Positions 44,793 through 54,371 of a stretch of DNA of 64,000 nt are shown in pieces. The notes beneath the pieces are model-generated. The model was not told where the DNA came from. It did not search any database and saw nothing but the letters and a program-made list of their open reading frames with translations. Within the stretch, counting starts at the first letter, position 1. Each line of letters starts with the position of its first letter. This DNA is from Bacteroidetes bacterium SW_9_63_38 (GTDB lineage: Bacteria > Bacteroidota > Rhodothermia > Rhodothermales > Salinibacteraceae), in the NCBI GenBank assembly GCA_003022435.1, contig PXUA01000008.1:1-64000 (forward strand), written 5' to 3'. The position numbers were made by a program, and so were the translations under genes.

Positions 44793-44832
44793 AGCGCCCT
44801 CCCGACGCGGGATCGGGACGGCGCTACTTTTT
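44793..44832. terminator. Strong bidirectional intrinsic terminator
   Basis: The stem AGCGCC..TCCCGA / TCGGGA..GGCGCT spans 44793-44825 with one internal mismatch. It is preceded by an A-rich stretch and followed by ACTTTTT, so it can terminate in both directions. Confidence 0.8.
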
Positions 44833-45101
44833 CGCGTTCGCACGTACCACAGTGTAGTAAATCAGGGCCCTGGGTTCCGATAAATAAAACGTAACGGTCC
44901 TGGAAAGCACCGGGCTGTTCATCACCTGAATCATTCCGCCCCGTTAGGATCGGGGTCGTGTGTCTCCCTACCCCCTCCGGGTCGCCAGAGAACGCCCGAA
45001 CGAATGGGGGCCACGGCGCATTCGGATGTATGGACCGAATCTCTTCGCGGACCCACATGTTGGTGGGCGTAGAAACAGCCACTCAACGACGCTGGTCTCT
45101 C
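44833..45101. other. Non-coding stretch before the small membrane protein
   Basis: No protein-like ORF in either direction. It probably carries the promoter of the gene at 45102. Confidence 0.4.
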
Positions 45102-45326
45102 ATGTCTGAGTCGAACTCACTGTCCGTTGGGCAGGCCCTGAGACGATGGGTGCTGTACGTACTCGTCTTCATTCTGGGCGGGGGAATCGCCGCCGTGGCC
45201 TCCGCCCTGACCCACGAGTCCATCGCAGGTGCGGAAAATCCCGTCGGACTGTACGCAGTCGTCTTTGCAGCGAGCGGATTCATCGCCTACCGGCTCGCGG
45301 AGCAGGTGCTCGGCGGCACCGCATAA
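45102..45326 (+). CDS. Small two-helix membrane protein
   Basis: The protein is 74 aa from the ATG at 45102 (MSESNSLSVGQALRRWVLYV). Helix 1 is WVLYVLVFILGGGIAAVASAL and helix 2 is GLYAVVFAASGFIAYRLAEQ, joined by a short periplasmic or cytoplasmic loop. No family is recognised. The positive residues before helix 1 suggest the N-terminus is inside. Confidence 0.65.
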   Translation: MSESNSLSVGQALRRWVLYVLVFILGGGIAAVASALTHESIAGAENPVGLYAVVFAASGFIAYRLAEQVLGGTA

Positions 45327-45462
45327 GTCACAGAAGCGGACGGCCGTTCCTCTCCTGACGCTCGACGGAACGTCCGCCAGCATCCAAAGGCAAGAAGCGG
45401 TCGCGGGATCAGACGGGCCCCGCCTTCTGTCGCGGAATGAGCAACACATTCCGCACCGGTGG

Positions 45463-47202
45463 CTACCCCCCTCCCTCCGGCTCCACCGATCCGTTGGACG
45501 AGACCATGCAGTCGTGCGTGAGGTGAACAGTGAAACAGGTGCCGCTGTCCAGCTCCGAGTCGACCTCAATGTCCCCGTCCATGCCCTCCACAAGCCGCTT
45601 CGTGATGGCCAGCCCCAGGCCGCTGCCGTCACTCCGCCGCTCGTCCTCCGCTGCCTGCACGAACGGCTCGAACAGGTCCGGCATCAACTCCGGATCAATG
45701 CCGTCCCCAGTGTCGTCGACCTGAAGCCGGATGTGGTCCTCATCGCGCTGGAGCCGGATTTGAACCGTCCCTCCGTGCGGCGTGTACCTAATGGCATTGC
45801 CCACAAGGTTGTCGAGAATGCGTCCCGTGGCCCCCGGATCAAGATAGATGGGAAGCGTCTCCGGGATGTCGACGCGAAGGGCGAGATCCTTCTCCTCAGC
45901 CTGCGGCTGCAACAAATCCACCGTCCGCTCGACCTCTGCGGCCAGGTCGATCTCTTCGGGGTCGAACTCCACAACGCCCACCTCCAGCTTCGACAGCCGA
46001 AGCACAGAGTCCAACACCCCTTTCAACCGAGTACTGCTTTGCCGAATTAGGCGCGCAAACCGCAGATGATCCTCCTCCAGCTCCTCCTCCAGCACCTCTG
46101 AGAACCCGATCACACTGGTAAGGGGCGTCCGGATTTCGTGGCTCATATTGGCAAGAAAGGCAGACTTGAGGCGGTTGGCCTTCTCAGCGTCCTGCCGGGC
46201 GCGCTCGGCCTCCTTGCGAGCATCTTCGGCCGCGTCGCGGGCCTGCATAAGGTCGGCCTCGCGGGCCTTCCGGGTCGAGATGTCGCGGGTCGTGATGATC
46301 AGGTCGTCCCGCCCATTCTCTCGGGGAAGAAACTTCCCCACCGACTCGACCCAGAGGTAGCCCTCGTTTTTGGTCCGCACCCGGAATTCCGGGCGGGGAC
46401 GCCGTCCCTCCTCGTGGGCCGCCCGGACGGCCTGCACACAGTCGGCGCGATCGTCGGGATGGACAAGATCCAGGGCCCGCCGGCCGGTCAACTCCTCCGG
46501 GGCGTATCCGAGCAGCGGTTCGACCGAGGGCGACACATACCGTAGGTTCGTCGCCGGATCGAGGTGGGTCACCACGTCGGTGACATTTTCGGCCAGCAGC
46601 CGATATTTCTCTTCTTGCTCCCGAAGCTGGGCCTCCGCCTCCTTGCGGGCCGAAATGTCCTGCCCTACGCCCACGAGACGATACGTGCCCCCCAGGTTGA
46701 CTCGGATGCCGGTGAGGAGCATCGGAATTTGTCGCCCGTCTTCGATGGCAAGTCGGGCCTCGACGGTCGAACTCCCGCGAGTGAGCGCGCGTGTGACGGC
46801 GACCACGACCGTCTGCCGATCCGCGTCGGCGAAGAAGTTGTAGAGACGTTGCCCGTAAAACTGGAAGGAATCGATGTCGGACAGTTCAGCAAACCGAGTA
46901 TTCCAGTATTGAATGCTTCCGCTCTGGTCGAGTACGAAGAAGAGGGCCGGCACCGAATCCAGTGCGGCATTGGCAAGCTCGGGCGAGAGCAGTCCCTTCA
47001 CGCGTCGGCGTGCCCACCAGAGGCCTATATCCACCGCCACGGCGAACAGCACGATGCCCCCTCCCCACCAGGACGACAATCCACTCGCGATGCCAACTCC
47101 TCCCAGCACGAGGGCAACCAAGGTTGCACGCCCCCATCCCAGGTAGCGAGCAACAATCCTGGATTGCGCGACCGCGTGGCCGGATTCGTCGGAGTGAAAC
47201 AT
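45463..47202 (-). CDS. Membrane PAS sensor histidine kinase
   Basis: The protein is 579 aa. Two N-terminal helices (ATLVALVLGGVGIASGL, GGGIVLFAVAVDIGLWW) are followed by PAS 1 (ALFFVLDQSGSIQYWNTRFAE), PAS 2 (VVTHLDPATNLRYVSPSVEP) and a coiled linker. HisKA has FLANMSHEIRTPLTSVIGFS (phospho-His). HATPase has the N box LDNLVGNAIRYTPHG, G1 VDDTGDGID and G2 GSGLGLAITKRLV. No response regulator is adjacent, so this is an orphan kinase. The signal is unknown. Confidence 0.93.
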   Translation of the reverse strand: MFHSDESGHAVAQSRIVARYLGWGRATLVALVLGGVGIASGLSSWWGGGIVLFAVAVDIGLWWARRRVKGLLSPELANAALDSVPALFFVLDQSGSIQYWNTRFAELSDIDSFQFYGQRLYNFFADADRQTVVVAVTRALTRGSSTVEARLAIEDGRQIPMLLTGIRVNLGGTYRLVGVGQDISARKEAEAQLREQEEKYRLLAENVTDVVTHLDPATNLRYVSPSVEPLLGYAPEELTGRRALDLVHPDDRADCVQAVRAAHEEGRRPRPEFRVRTKNEGYLWVESVGKFLPRENGRDDLIITTRDISTRKAREADLMQARDAAEDARKEAERARQDAEKANRLKSAFLANMSHEIRTPLTSVIGFSEVLEEELEEDHLRFARLIRQSSTRLKGVLDSVLRLSKLEVGVVEFDPEEIDLAAEVERTVDLLQPQAEEKDLALRVDIPETLPIYLDPGATGRILDNLVGNAIRYTPHGGTVQIRLQRDEDHIRLQVDDTGDGIDPELMPDLFEPFVQAAEDERRSDGSGLGLAITKRLVEGMDGDIEVDSELDSGTCFTVHLTHDCMVSSNGSVEPEGGG

Positions 47203-47265
47203 GAGTCAGAACGATGCCGAGGCAGGTGCGTCGGTCGAAGAAGGGAGAGTGGGGCATCATCCGAC

Positions 47266-47370
47266 CTAATGCAGCTTCAAACGATCTTTCGGGGAAAGCA
47301 GTTTGCTATTGCTCCACGCTCCAGCTTGAGGTATCTCGATTGCACAACGGACCAGTTGAAGCTGCACTAA
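47266..47370. repeat. 105-bp stretch with terminal inverted repeats
   Basis: The left end CTAATGCAGCTTCAA and the inverted right end TTGAAGCTGCACTAA match at 13 of 15 positions. No coding capacity and no second copy were seen in the window. It could be another small mobile element or a large regulatory hairpin upstream of the kinase gene. Confidence 0.45.
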
Positions 47371-47409
47371 GAAAAAGCACGATTTTGTACCGTAGAAGAT
47401 TCGTAAAGG

Positions 47410-47510
47410 TTCAGAACCTGTTTGGCGGATTGTCTGAGGCCACTCCGGCGAGTACTCGGTCGCGGCCATTTAGATGGCCTTGCTCCCAGCGCTGCGACTT
47501 CGTGGATCTC
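47410..47510 (+). repeat. 101-bp perfect inverted repeat, left copy
   Basis: It is identical over all 101 bp to the reverse complement of 48633-48733. It contains a small internal palindrome GGCCATTTAGATGGCC. Together the copies bracket the DUF1223 gene. Confidence 0.95.
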
Positions 47511-47666
47511 CACGAAACAGGCTCTCACTCCTATCATTCCCCGGACGCTGGTCCTGTAAGCGGTTCTGCCCATGCGCAAGGATCAGCTGTACGCTTGCTC
47601 TCCTGTAACGGATGCTCCATGATCACAACATAAGGCTGTGCCCCTCTGCAAAACACCCGCGTGGTC

Positions 47667-48476
47667 ATGGCCCGATATGCCCTGTCCTTGATCGTTGGCG
47701 TACTCATCAGCGGAGTCCTTCTCGCGGTCGGCTGTGCGACTGCGGACGACGTCGCCATCATTCCGTCGTCCACCTCTCCCCCTCCCGACACGGGCGCCGT
47801 CGCCGTCGTGGAGCTGTTCACGTCGGAGGGCTGTTCCAGCTGTCCGCCTGCCGACCGCCTGCTACGGACCATCGTAGACGAGTCCCGCACCCAGGACCAG
47901 CCCGTCTACGCGCTGTCGTTCCACGTCGACTATTGGAACCGGCTGGGCTGGACGGACCCGTACAGCGACGACAGGTACTCGCAGCGACAGCGGCAGTACA
48001 GCCACGCGCTGGGGGTGGACACCTACACGCCGCAGGTCGTCGTGAACGGCCGAGACGCCATGGTCGGCTCCCGCTCCCAGGAAGTGCGCACGGCCATTAC
48101 GTCGGCCCTGGAGGACCCGGCCCGTGTGCAGGTCGCGATTGCCGTGGACTCCACGACGGCGCCCCTCCGAATCGGCTACCGGCTGGACAGGCCGGTGCCG
48201 GACGATGCGGACCTGCGACTGGCAGTGGTGGAGCGCGGCCTCTCTCAGGACGTGAAACGAGGCGAGAACGCCGGACGCACCCTCCGCCACGCTAACGTCG
48301 TCCGGTCGTTTACAACCGTGACGGCTACGCGCAGCGGCACGGCCGAGGTTCCACTCCCCGACACCGTGGACCGCACAGAGGCGTCCGTGATGGCGTACGT
48401 TCAGAACCCCTCCGGACCAATTCTCGGCGCCGACCGGGTCGACTTGAAAGATGTGCCGTCGATGGCAACCCGATAA
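47667..48476 (+). CDS. DUF1223 thioredoxin-like lipoprotein
   Basis: The protein is 269 aa from the ATG at 47667 (a GTG two codons earlier is possible). The signal peptide ends in LLAVGC (Cys about 23). The DUF1223 hallmark VELFTSEGCSSCPPADRLL carries the CxxC redox pair, followed by SFHVDYWNRLGWTDPYSDDR, YTPQVVVNGRDAMVGS and a C-terminal beta-sandwich. The family is annotated as secreted or periplasmic, and its function is unknown. It is enclosed by 101-bp perfect inverted repeats, as if carried as a cassette. Confidence 0.88.
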   Translation: MARYALSLIVGVLISGVLLAVGCATADDVAIIPSSTSPPPDTGAVAVVELFTSEGCSSCPPADRLLRTIVDESRTQDQPVYALSFHVDYWNRLGWTDPYSDDRYSQRQRQYSHALGVDTYTPQVVVNGRDAMVGSRSQEVRTAITSALEDPARVQVAIAVDSTTAPLRIGYRLDRPVPDDADLRLAVVERGLSQDVKRGENAGRTLRHANVVRSFTTVTATRSGTAEVPLPDTVDRTEASVMAYVQNPSGPILGADRVDLKDVPSMATR

Positions 48477-48632
48477 CCCCGTGCCAAGGCAATCGTGTGT
48501 GGGAACGCGTTCGGAAAAGCAGGAGGCACTGTTGCCGTTCCTTGATCCATCTGCCCGAAATGAATGGACGCCTGTGGGCACGGAGGCAAGAACGCTGTGC
48601 GATACCGGGTGAGTGTAGAAGCCGTTCTGCGC

Positions 48633-48733
48633 GAGATCCACGAAGTCGCAGCGCTGGGAGCAAGGCCATCTAAATGGCCGCGACCGAGTACTCGCCGGAG
48701 TGGCCTCAGACAATCCGCCAAACAGGTTCTGAA
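48633..48733 (-). repeat. 101-bp perfect inverted repeat, right copy
   Basis: It is the reverse complement of 47410-47510 without a mismatch. It starts with GAGATCCACGAAGTCGCAGC and ends with GCCAAACAGGTTCTGAA. The identity ends abruptly on both sides. Confidence 0.95.
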
Positions 48734-48817
48734 ACGTTCAACGTAGAAACGGCGGATCGGGAGAAGCATTTCCGAAGAGGCACCCTACCCCCCGCCTGCA
48801 CGTACCAACGCCCGAAG

Positions 48818-50254
48818 TTATACAGAGTCCGCCTCCCCGTTTTCCTCTTCGTTCGACTGCGCGTACAACTCGGTGACGAGGGAGGCAAGCAGTTCGGGCC
48901 GTTCCTCCGACAACTCCTGCACAAGCGGGACGAACTCGTCAATGTCGTCGAGATCGGCCTTCACATCCTCGTACCGCTCCTCCAGAAGCTCAGTAGCTAT
49001 CCGGTGCGGATCCTCGGGCAGCTCGGCCTTCTCGATGTCGATGTCGTAGGTGTTGGCCATCCGCTTGAGTTCAAACTCGTCCTCATGGGTGGCCAGCACG
49101 ATGGTCGTGCCCGACTTCCCGGCCCGCGCCGTGCGTCCGGAGCGGTGGATGATGTACTCGTGGTCCTGCGGCACGTCGTAGATAAACACGTGGCTGAGGT
49201 CCGACACGTCGATCCCACGGGCCGCTACGTCCGTCGCCACCAGCAGGCGCAGGTCCCCGTCGCGGAGTCGGTCGAGGGCCTTCTCGCGCTTCGGCTGTGA
49301 GAGGTCGCCCGACATCTGATCGACATCGTACCCCTTATTGGAGAGGAAACGATCCAGGTAGCGCACCTCCCGCTTCGTGTTCGCGAAAATGAGGGCCGAC
49401 TCCGGCTCCTCCAGCTCCATCAACCGCTCCAACGTCCGATCCTTGTCCATCGGATTCACCAGGTAGTAGCGGTACTTCATCTCCTCCACGCTCACCTTGT
49501 CGCTGCTGAGCGAGAGGTACCCGGGATCGTCCAAAAACTCGCGGGCGACCGACCGCACCTTCGGCGGCATCGTGGCGCTGAACATGTGCGACTCCCGCTT
49601 CTGGGGCAGGTAGTCCACAATCTCTTTCATGTCCGGGTAGAAGCCCATGGACAGCATCTCATCAGCCTCATCCAGGATGAGCATCCGGACCGATCCAGTC
49701 TTGAAGTTGCCCTTTTCGAGGTGGTCAAGCACGCGCCCCGGCGTGCCGATGACCACCTGCGCGCCCCCGTCGAGCGCCTCAATCTGCGGGTTGTAACTCA
49801 CCCCGCCGTAGATGAGCGCCGCATCGAGCTTATTCGTCTTCGGCGTGGCGATCTTCATCTTCTCAAACTCCTCGTGGATCTGCCGCGCCAGCTCCCGCGT
49901 GGGGGTGAGGATGAGCACCTGCTGCGCCTGCTCGTCGGGGTACAGGAGTTCAAAGAGGGGGAGCAGAAACGCCCCCGTCTTTCCCGAGCCCGTCTGCGAC
50001 TGCACGATCAGGTCTCGGTGGGCCAGCATGTACGGCAGCGCCTTGCGCTGTACCGGCATGAGGTCGTTCCAGCCCGCCGCACGCATGGCCTGCTCAATGT
50101 CGCCGGGAAGCTCCTCGGTCACAATTTCGTCGAGAGGTGGATCCGGCTCGCGCAGCCCGCTGTCCACTTCCTCGCGACGCTTTTTCTCCTGCGCCTTCGA
50201 GGTGAGATCGATGACGTTCGTGTAGGAACTTTTCTTCTCGGTGTCTTCTGCCAT
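48818..50254 (-). CDS. DEAD-box RNA helicase
   Basis: The protein is 478 aa from the ATG at 50254 (MAEDTEKKSSYTNVIDLTSK). Motifs are the Q-motif region MPVQRKALPYML, I SQTGSGKTGA, Ia PTRELARQI, II LILDEADEML, III FSATMPP, IV-V LIFANTKR and ATDVAARGIDV, and VI HRSGRTARAG. The C-terminus is short and acidic, without an RNA-binding DbpA domain. It is probably involved in ribosome assembly or mRNA remodelling. It is the last minus-strand gene before the fab cluster. Confidence 0.93.
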   Translation of the reverse strand: MAEDTEKKSSYTNVIDLTSKAQEKKRREEVDSGLREPDPPLDEIVTEELPGDIEQAMRAAGWNDLMPVQRKALPYMLAHRDLIVQSQTGSGKTGAFLLPLFELLYPDEQAQQVLILTPTRELARQIHEEFEKMKIATPKTNKLDAALIYGGVSYNPQIEALDGGAQVVIGTPGRVLDHLEKGNFKTGSVRMLILDEADEMLSMGFYPDMKEIVDYLPQKRESHMFSATMPPKVRSVAREFLDDPGYLSLSSDKVSVEEMKYRYYLVNPMDKDRTLERLMELEEPESALIFANTKREVRYLDRFLSNKGYDVDQMSGDLSQPKREKALDRLRDGDLRLLVATDVAARGIDVSDLSHVFIYDVPQDHEYIIHRSGRTARAGKSGTTIVLATHEDEFELKRMANTYDIDIEKAELPEDPHRIATELLEERYEDVKADLDDIDEFVPLVQELSEERPELLASLVTELYAQSNEEENGEADSV

Positions 50255-50416
50255 CTGCCAAACGTCTAGGATTCGAGATCGACACGAGAGACGGCGGATC
50301 ACGCGGGGCCTCTGGGCCTCGCTTGCCCGTCGTTTTCCACATACTGGTACGCGGGGACGGAGGTCAACGATCCTGTCTGGACGCCCAGGGTCGGGGGTTG
50401 CCCTTCTATTCGCCTG

Positions 50417-51166
50417 CTACATCGAAAGCCCCCCGTTCACGTGCAGGACGTGGCCGGTAATGTAGTCGGAGACCGGCGCGGCCAGAAAGAGCACCGACTC
50501 GGCAATGTCGGCGGGATCGGCCAGCCGGTCGAGTGGCACAGCTTCGAGGATCGCGTCGCGCGCCTCCTCGTCGAGCTCGTCGGTCATGTCGGTCTGCACG
50601 TAGCCGGGCGCCACCACGTTGACGGTGACGTTGCGGCTGCCCAGCTCCTTGGCCAGGCTCTTCGAGAAGCCCACAATGCCCGCCTTCGACGCCGCGTAGT
50701 TGGTCTGCCCGGCGTTGCCGGTGGTGCCGACCACCGACGAGATGTTTATGATCGAGCCGCTCTGCTGGCGCATCATGGGGCGGTAGGCCGCCTTCGAGAA
50801 GTTGAAGACGCCCTTGAGGTTGATGTCGAGCACCGAATCCCAGTCCTCCTCCTGAAGCCGCAGGAGCAGGCCGTCGCGCGTGATGCCGGCGTTGTTAACC
50901 AGTACGTCGAGCGAGTCCCAGCGGTTAGTCACAGCCTCTACGTGGGACTGCGCAATGTCGAAGTCGGCCACGTCGCCCTGCAGGGAGAAGGCCTCGGTGC
51001 CCTGTTCGTCCAGCGTCTCGACGAGTTCGTCGGCCGCGTCGGTTGAGGACCGGTAGGTGAAGGCCACCTTCGCTCCGGCCTGCGCAAAGTGTTCGACGAT
51101 GGAACGGCCGATGCCGCGCGTTCCTCCCGTCACGAGCACCGAAGCACCATCAAGATCAACGTCCAT
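50417..51166 (-). CDS. fabG: 3-oxoacyl-[ACP] reductase
   Basis: The protein is 249 aa from the ATG at 51166 (MDVDLDGASVLVTGGTRGIG). The NADP-binding TGGTRGIGRSI, NNAGITRDGLLLRL (NNAG), the Ser in NISSVVGTTGNAGQTNYAASKAG (Y-x3-K active site) and VAPGYVQTDMT are all present. It reduces 3-oxoacyl-ACP in fatty acid elongation. It is last in the plsX-fabH-fabD-fabG run; acpP does not follow, unlike in many genomes. Confidence 0.95.
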   Translation of the reverse strand: MDVDLDGASVLVTGGTRGIGRSIVEHFAQAGAKVAFTYRSSTDAADELVETLDEQGTEAFSLQGDVADFDIAQSHVEAVTNRWDSLDVLVNNAGITRDGLLLRLQEEDWDSVLDINLKGVFNFSKAAYRPMMRQQSGSIINISSVVGTTGNAGQTNYAASKAGIVGFSKSLAKELGSRNVTVNVVAPGYVQTDMTDELDEEARDAILEAVPLDRLADPADIAESVLFLAAPVSDYITGHVLHVNGGLSM

Positions 51167-51260
51167 TGGGTCGTTCTGTCGAGGAAAAGAAATGCGTGTA
51201 GGGGGCGACAGCACCGACGGTCAGTGAGGAATGGGCGATCGGGCGTTGTCCCCGGCCGGA

Positions 51261-52190
51261 TCACGCGGTGAGCGCCTCAATCCCGTCGGGCGTGCCCGCC
51301 CCGGCCGTCTCTACGTCGTCGAGCGTGCGCCCCACGAGGCCGCGGAGCACGTCGCCCGCCCCGACCTCAATGAAGCGGTTGGCCCCGTTCTCGTACATGC
51401 GACGAAGGGACTGCGCCCACCGCACTGGCGAAAGCAACTGTTCGATAAGCCGATCCCGGATTTCGGCGGGGTTGGTGGACGGTTCGCCCGTCACATTGAG
51501 ATAGACCGGACACTGCGGCTCCCGGATCGTCACCGCCTCCAGCACCTCGCCCAGGCCCTCACGGGCGTACTCCATAAGGGGCGAATGGAAAGCCCCGCTC
51601 ACCGGAAGCGGAATGGCGCGCCCCTTAATGCGGGCCGTGGCGCGCTCCACCGCCTCCTCGTCCCCGGAAATGACGACCTGACCGGGCGCGTTGTAGTTGG
51701 CCGTCCGGACGACCCCGTCCCCGTTGGACGACGCTTCTTCACAGGCCACTTCTACTTCAGTGTCGTCGGCCCCCATCACAGCGGCCATGGCGCCGGGCCG
51801 TCGCTGGCCCGCCTCCGCCATCAGCTCCCCGCGCCGCCGCACCACGCGCAGCCCATCCTCGAACGAGAGCGCCCCCACCGCCGCCAAGGCACTGTACTCG
51901 CCCAGGCTGTGGCCCGCCGCCACGTCCGGCTCCAGCCCCTCTGCCTCCAGCACCGCCATCGCGGCCAGGCTGTGCGTGTAAAGGGCCGGCTGTGTGATCT
52001 CGGTCTGCTTCAACTGCTCCTCCGCATCGTCCGGCCCCGAGTCGAGCCCGAACATGATGGAGAGCAGATCCACATCGAGCAGGTCGTTGGCTGCCTCGAA
52101 ACGGACCCGAGCGTCCTCATTCTGCTCGTAGAGCTCGTAGCCCATGCCCACGGATTGCGATCCCTGTCCGGGGAAAAGAAATGCATCCAT
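51261..52190 (-). CDS. fabD: Malonyl-CoA:ACP transacylase
   Basis: The protein is 309 aa from the ATG at 52190 (MDAFLFPGQGSQSVGMGYEL). It has the GQGSQ motif, the catalytic Ser in AAGHSLGEYSAL (GHSLG), Arg in VRRRGELMAEAG, the catalytic His in SGAFHSPLM, and EVGAGDVLRGL near the end. It loads malonyl onto ACP. The upstream in-frame extension to 52283 is not family-like. Confidence 0.95.
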   Translation of the reverse strand: MDAFLFPGQGSQSVGMGYELYEQNEDARVRFEAANDLLDVDLLSIMFGLDSGPDDAEEQLKQTEITQPALYTHSLAAMAVLEAEGLEPDVAAGHSLGEYSALAAVGALSFEDGLRVVRRRGELMAEAGQRRPGAMAAVMGADDTEVEVACEEASSNGDGVVRTANYNAPGQVVISGDEEAVERATARIKGRAIPLPVSGAFHSPLMEYAREGLGEVLEAVTIREPQCPVYLNVTGEPSTNPAEIRDRLIEQLLSPVRWAQSLRRMYENGANRFIEVGAGDVLRGLVGRTLDDVETAGAGTPDGIEALTA

Positions 52191-52286
52191 GACACTGTCG
52201 AGTTGTGAATTGCGAGGTTCGAATGGGCGGGACAGACGGACGAGCAGCGGCTGAGCCGTCATTCGACAATCGACATTCGGCACTCG

Positions 52287-53294
52287 TCACTGTCCGTCGT
52301 AGGCCCAGGTGAGGTAGCTGGCGCCCCAGGTAAAGCCGCCGCCGAAGGCCGTGAGCACAAGCTGATCCCCACGCTCCAACTGGTCCTCCCAGTCAAACAG
52401 ACAGAGGGGAATGGTCGCCGCAGTGGTGTTGCCGTAGCGGTCGATGTTGACCATCACCTTCTCGGACGGAAGGCTCATGCGCTCGGCCGTGGCGTCGATA
52501 ATACGCTTGTTGGCCTGGTGTGGGACGAGATAATCGATGTCATCCGGCGTCAGGTCGTTGCGCTCCATCACCTCCACACACACGTCGGCCATGCGGGTGA
52601 CGGCATACTTGAACACCTGTCGGCCGTCCTGGTGGATGTAGTGAAGGTGCTGATCCACCGTTTCGTGGGTGGAGGGATGGCGGCTCCCCCCGCCCTTCAT
52701 GCACAGCAGGTCGCCGTGCTCCCCGTCGGTGTGGTGCACCGTGTCGACGAGCCCCTCCTCCTCGTCGGCCTCCAGCACCGCCGCGGCCGCCGCGTCGCCG
52801 AAGAGAATGCAGGTGGTCCGATCCGTGTAATCGGTAATGGCACTCATCTTGTCGGCCCCAATCACGAGCACCGTCTCCGCCCGACCCGACTCAATGAACT
52901 GAGCCCCGGTGGTGAGCCCGTACAAAAAGCCGCTGCAGGCAGCCGACAGGTCGAACCCCCAGGCGTTGGCCGCCCCGAGATTGTCCTGGACCAGACACGC
53001 CGTCGCCGGAAAAAACATGTCGGGCGTGACCGTAGCGACGACGATGACATCTACCGCGTCGGGGTCGAGGTCGCGCTTGTCGAGGGCCTCGCGGGCGGCC
53101 TCAGTGGCCATGTAGGAGGTGGCCTTGCCGTCGTCCCCCAGAATGCGACGCTCCCGGATGCCGGTTCGCGTCCGAATCCACTCGTCGTTGGTCTCCACCA
53201 TCTCCTCCAGGTCACTGTTCGTAAGCCGCTCCTCCGGGAGGTAGTGCCCCACGGACGTAACGGCAGCGTGGCGGGAAACGGGAGACGGAGGCAT
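52287..53294 (-). CDS. fabH: 3-oxoacyl-[ACP] synthase III
   Basis: The protein is 335 aa from the ATG at 53294 ([20 protein letters not shown]). It has [16 protein letters not shown], the catalytic Cys in [24 protein letters not shown] (His) and [12 protein letters not shown] (Asn). It condenses acetyl- or branched-acyl-CoA with malonyl-ACP to start fatty acid synthesis. It lies 63 bp downstream of plsX. Confidence 0.96.
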   Translation of the reverse strand: MPPSPVSRHAAVTSVGHYLPEERLTNSDLEEMVETNDEWIRTRTGIRERRILGDDGKATSYMATEAAREALDKRDLDPDAVDVIVVATVTPDMFFPATACLVQDNLGAANAWGFDLSAACSGFLYGLTTGAQFIESGRAETVLVIGADKMSAITDYTDRTTCILFGDAAAAAVLEADEEEGLVDTVHHTDGEHGDLLCMKGGGSRHPSTHETVDQHLHYIHQDGRQVFKYAVTRMADVCVEVMERNDLTPDDIDYLVPHQANKRIIDATAERMSLPSEKVMVNIDRYGNTTAATIPLCLFDWEDQLERGDQLVLTAFGGGFTWGASYLTWAYDGQ

Positions 53295-53357
53295 GGGAGA
53301 AAGGAGTGAATGCAACGAGTGGGTCGTCTGCCGGGAACGCGACGCCGCCTCAAAGCA

Positions 53358-54371
53358 TCAGGCCGCCTCCGATTGAAAGGCAGCCTCAATGGCGGAGACA
53401 ATATCGGTGTCGGCGATCGAGGACGCGGTGTGGATCATTTGCTCAATCACGGCCGGGGATGAGCTTCCGTGTCCGACCAGCACATTGCCGTCCACACCGA
53501 GCAACGGGACGCCGCCGAGGGACTCCGCGTCGAAGTGCTTCCGCACGTCCGAAAGCACCCTCGTCACAAGAGCCTTCTCCTCCTCGTTGAGCGACTGGCG
53601 CTCCATTTCCTGCTCCGCCATCTTGTCGATCACGGGCGACATGCTCTCCCCGAACTTCAGAAGCGCATTGCCGACGAAGCCGTCGCAGATGATGATGTCC
53701 GCTGCGTAAAACAAGAGGTCCCCTCCTTCAACGTTGCCCTTGAAGTGGATCTCAGGAAGCTCCTGGAGCCGGTCGTAGGCCGTTTTTACCAACCCGTTGC
53801 CCTTGCCCGGCTCCTCGCCGATGTTGAGCAGCCCCACCGTCGGATCGTCGTTGCCGAGAGCCTTTCGGGCGTAGATGGTCCCCATCCGGGCAAACTGAAC
53901 GAGATGCTCAGGCTTGCAGTCGACGTTGGACCCGATGTCCATCACGACCGACGACCCTTTCAGATTGGGAAAAAATCCCGCAATCGAGGGACGCTTGACG
54001 CCGGAGATGCGGCCGAGGATAAACATGGCCGCCCCCATGATGGCACCCGTATTGCCGGCGCTCACAAACGCGTCGGCCAACTCGTCGTGGTGGGCCGCCA
54101 GGCCCTTGTGGATCGACGACGCCGGTTTCTGCTTCACGGCGGTGGAGGGAGACTCTCCCATTCCAATCACATCGGGTGCATCCACGATCTCAAATCGTTC
54201 CGTCGGGGCCTCCGGATGATCGTCGAGGACGCCCTGGATCGCGTCTTCCGGACCCACGAGGAGGATGTTGACCTCCCGCTCGGTGTGCCGGACAGCCTGG
54301 ATGGCCCCCGCCACGACCGCGTCCGGCGCGTCGTCGCCGCCCATCGCGTCGACTGCAATACACGAAGCCAT
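53358..54371 (-). CDS. plsX: Phosphate acyltransferase PlsX
   Basis: The protein is 337 aa from the ATG at 54371 (MASCIAVDAMGGDDAPDAVV); a longer ORF to 54896 is antisense noise. Family motifs are DAMGGDDAP, SAGNTGAIMG, LNIGEEPGKGN and CDGFVGNALLK. It makes acyl-phosphate from acyl-ACP for phospholipid synthesis. It is the first gene of the fab run and follows rpmF after 310 bp. Confidence 0.95.
   Translation of the reverse strand: MASCIAVDAMGGDDAPDAVVAGAIQAVRHTEREVNILLVGPEDAIQGVLDDHPEAPTERFEIVDAPDVIGMGESPSTAVKQKPASSIHKGLAAHHDELADAFVSAGNTGAIMGAAMFILGRISGVKRPSIAGFFPNLKGSSVVMDIGSNVDCKPEHLVQFARMGTIYARKALGNDDPTVGLLNIGEEPGKGNGLVKTAYDRLQELPEIHFKGNVEGGDLLFYAADIIICDGFVGNALLKFGESMSPVIDKMAEQEMERQSLNEEEKALVTRVLSDVRKHFDAESLGGVPLLGVDGNVLVGHGSSSPAVIEQMIHTASSIADTDIVSAIEAAFQSEAA

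Noticed and set aside
44560-44835. RNase P RNA or tmRNA because of a GAGGAAA stretch and a terminator
   Set aside because: The other conserved blocks of either RNA are absent, so no named RNA is claimed.
48674-49300. Plus-strand 208-codon ORF antisense to the DEAD-box helicase
   Set aside because: It begins inside the 101-bp repeat and then mirrors the helicase gene; all helicase motifs are on the other strand.
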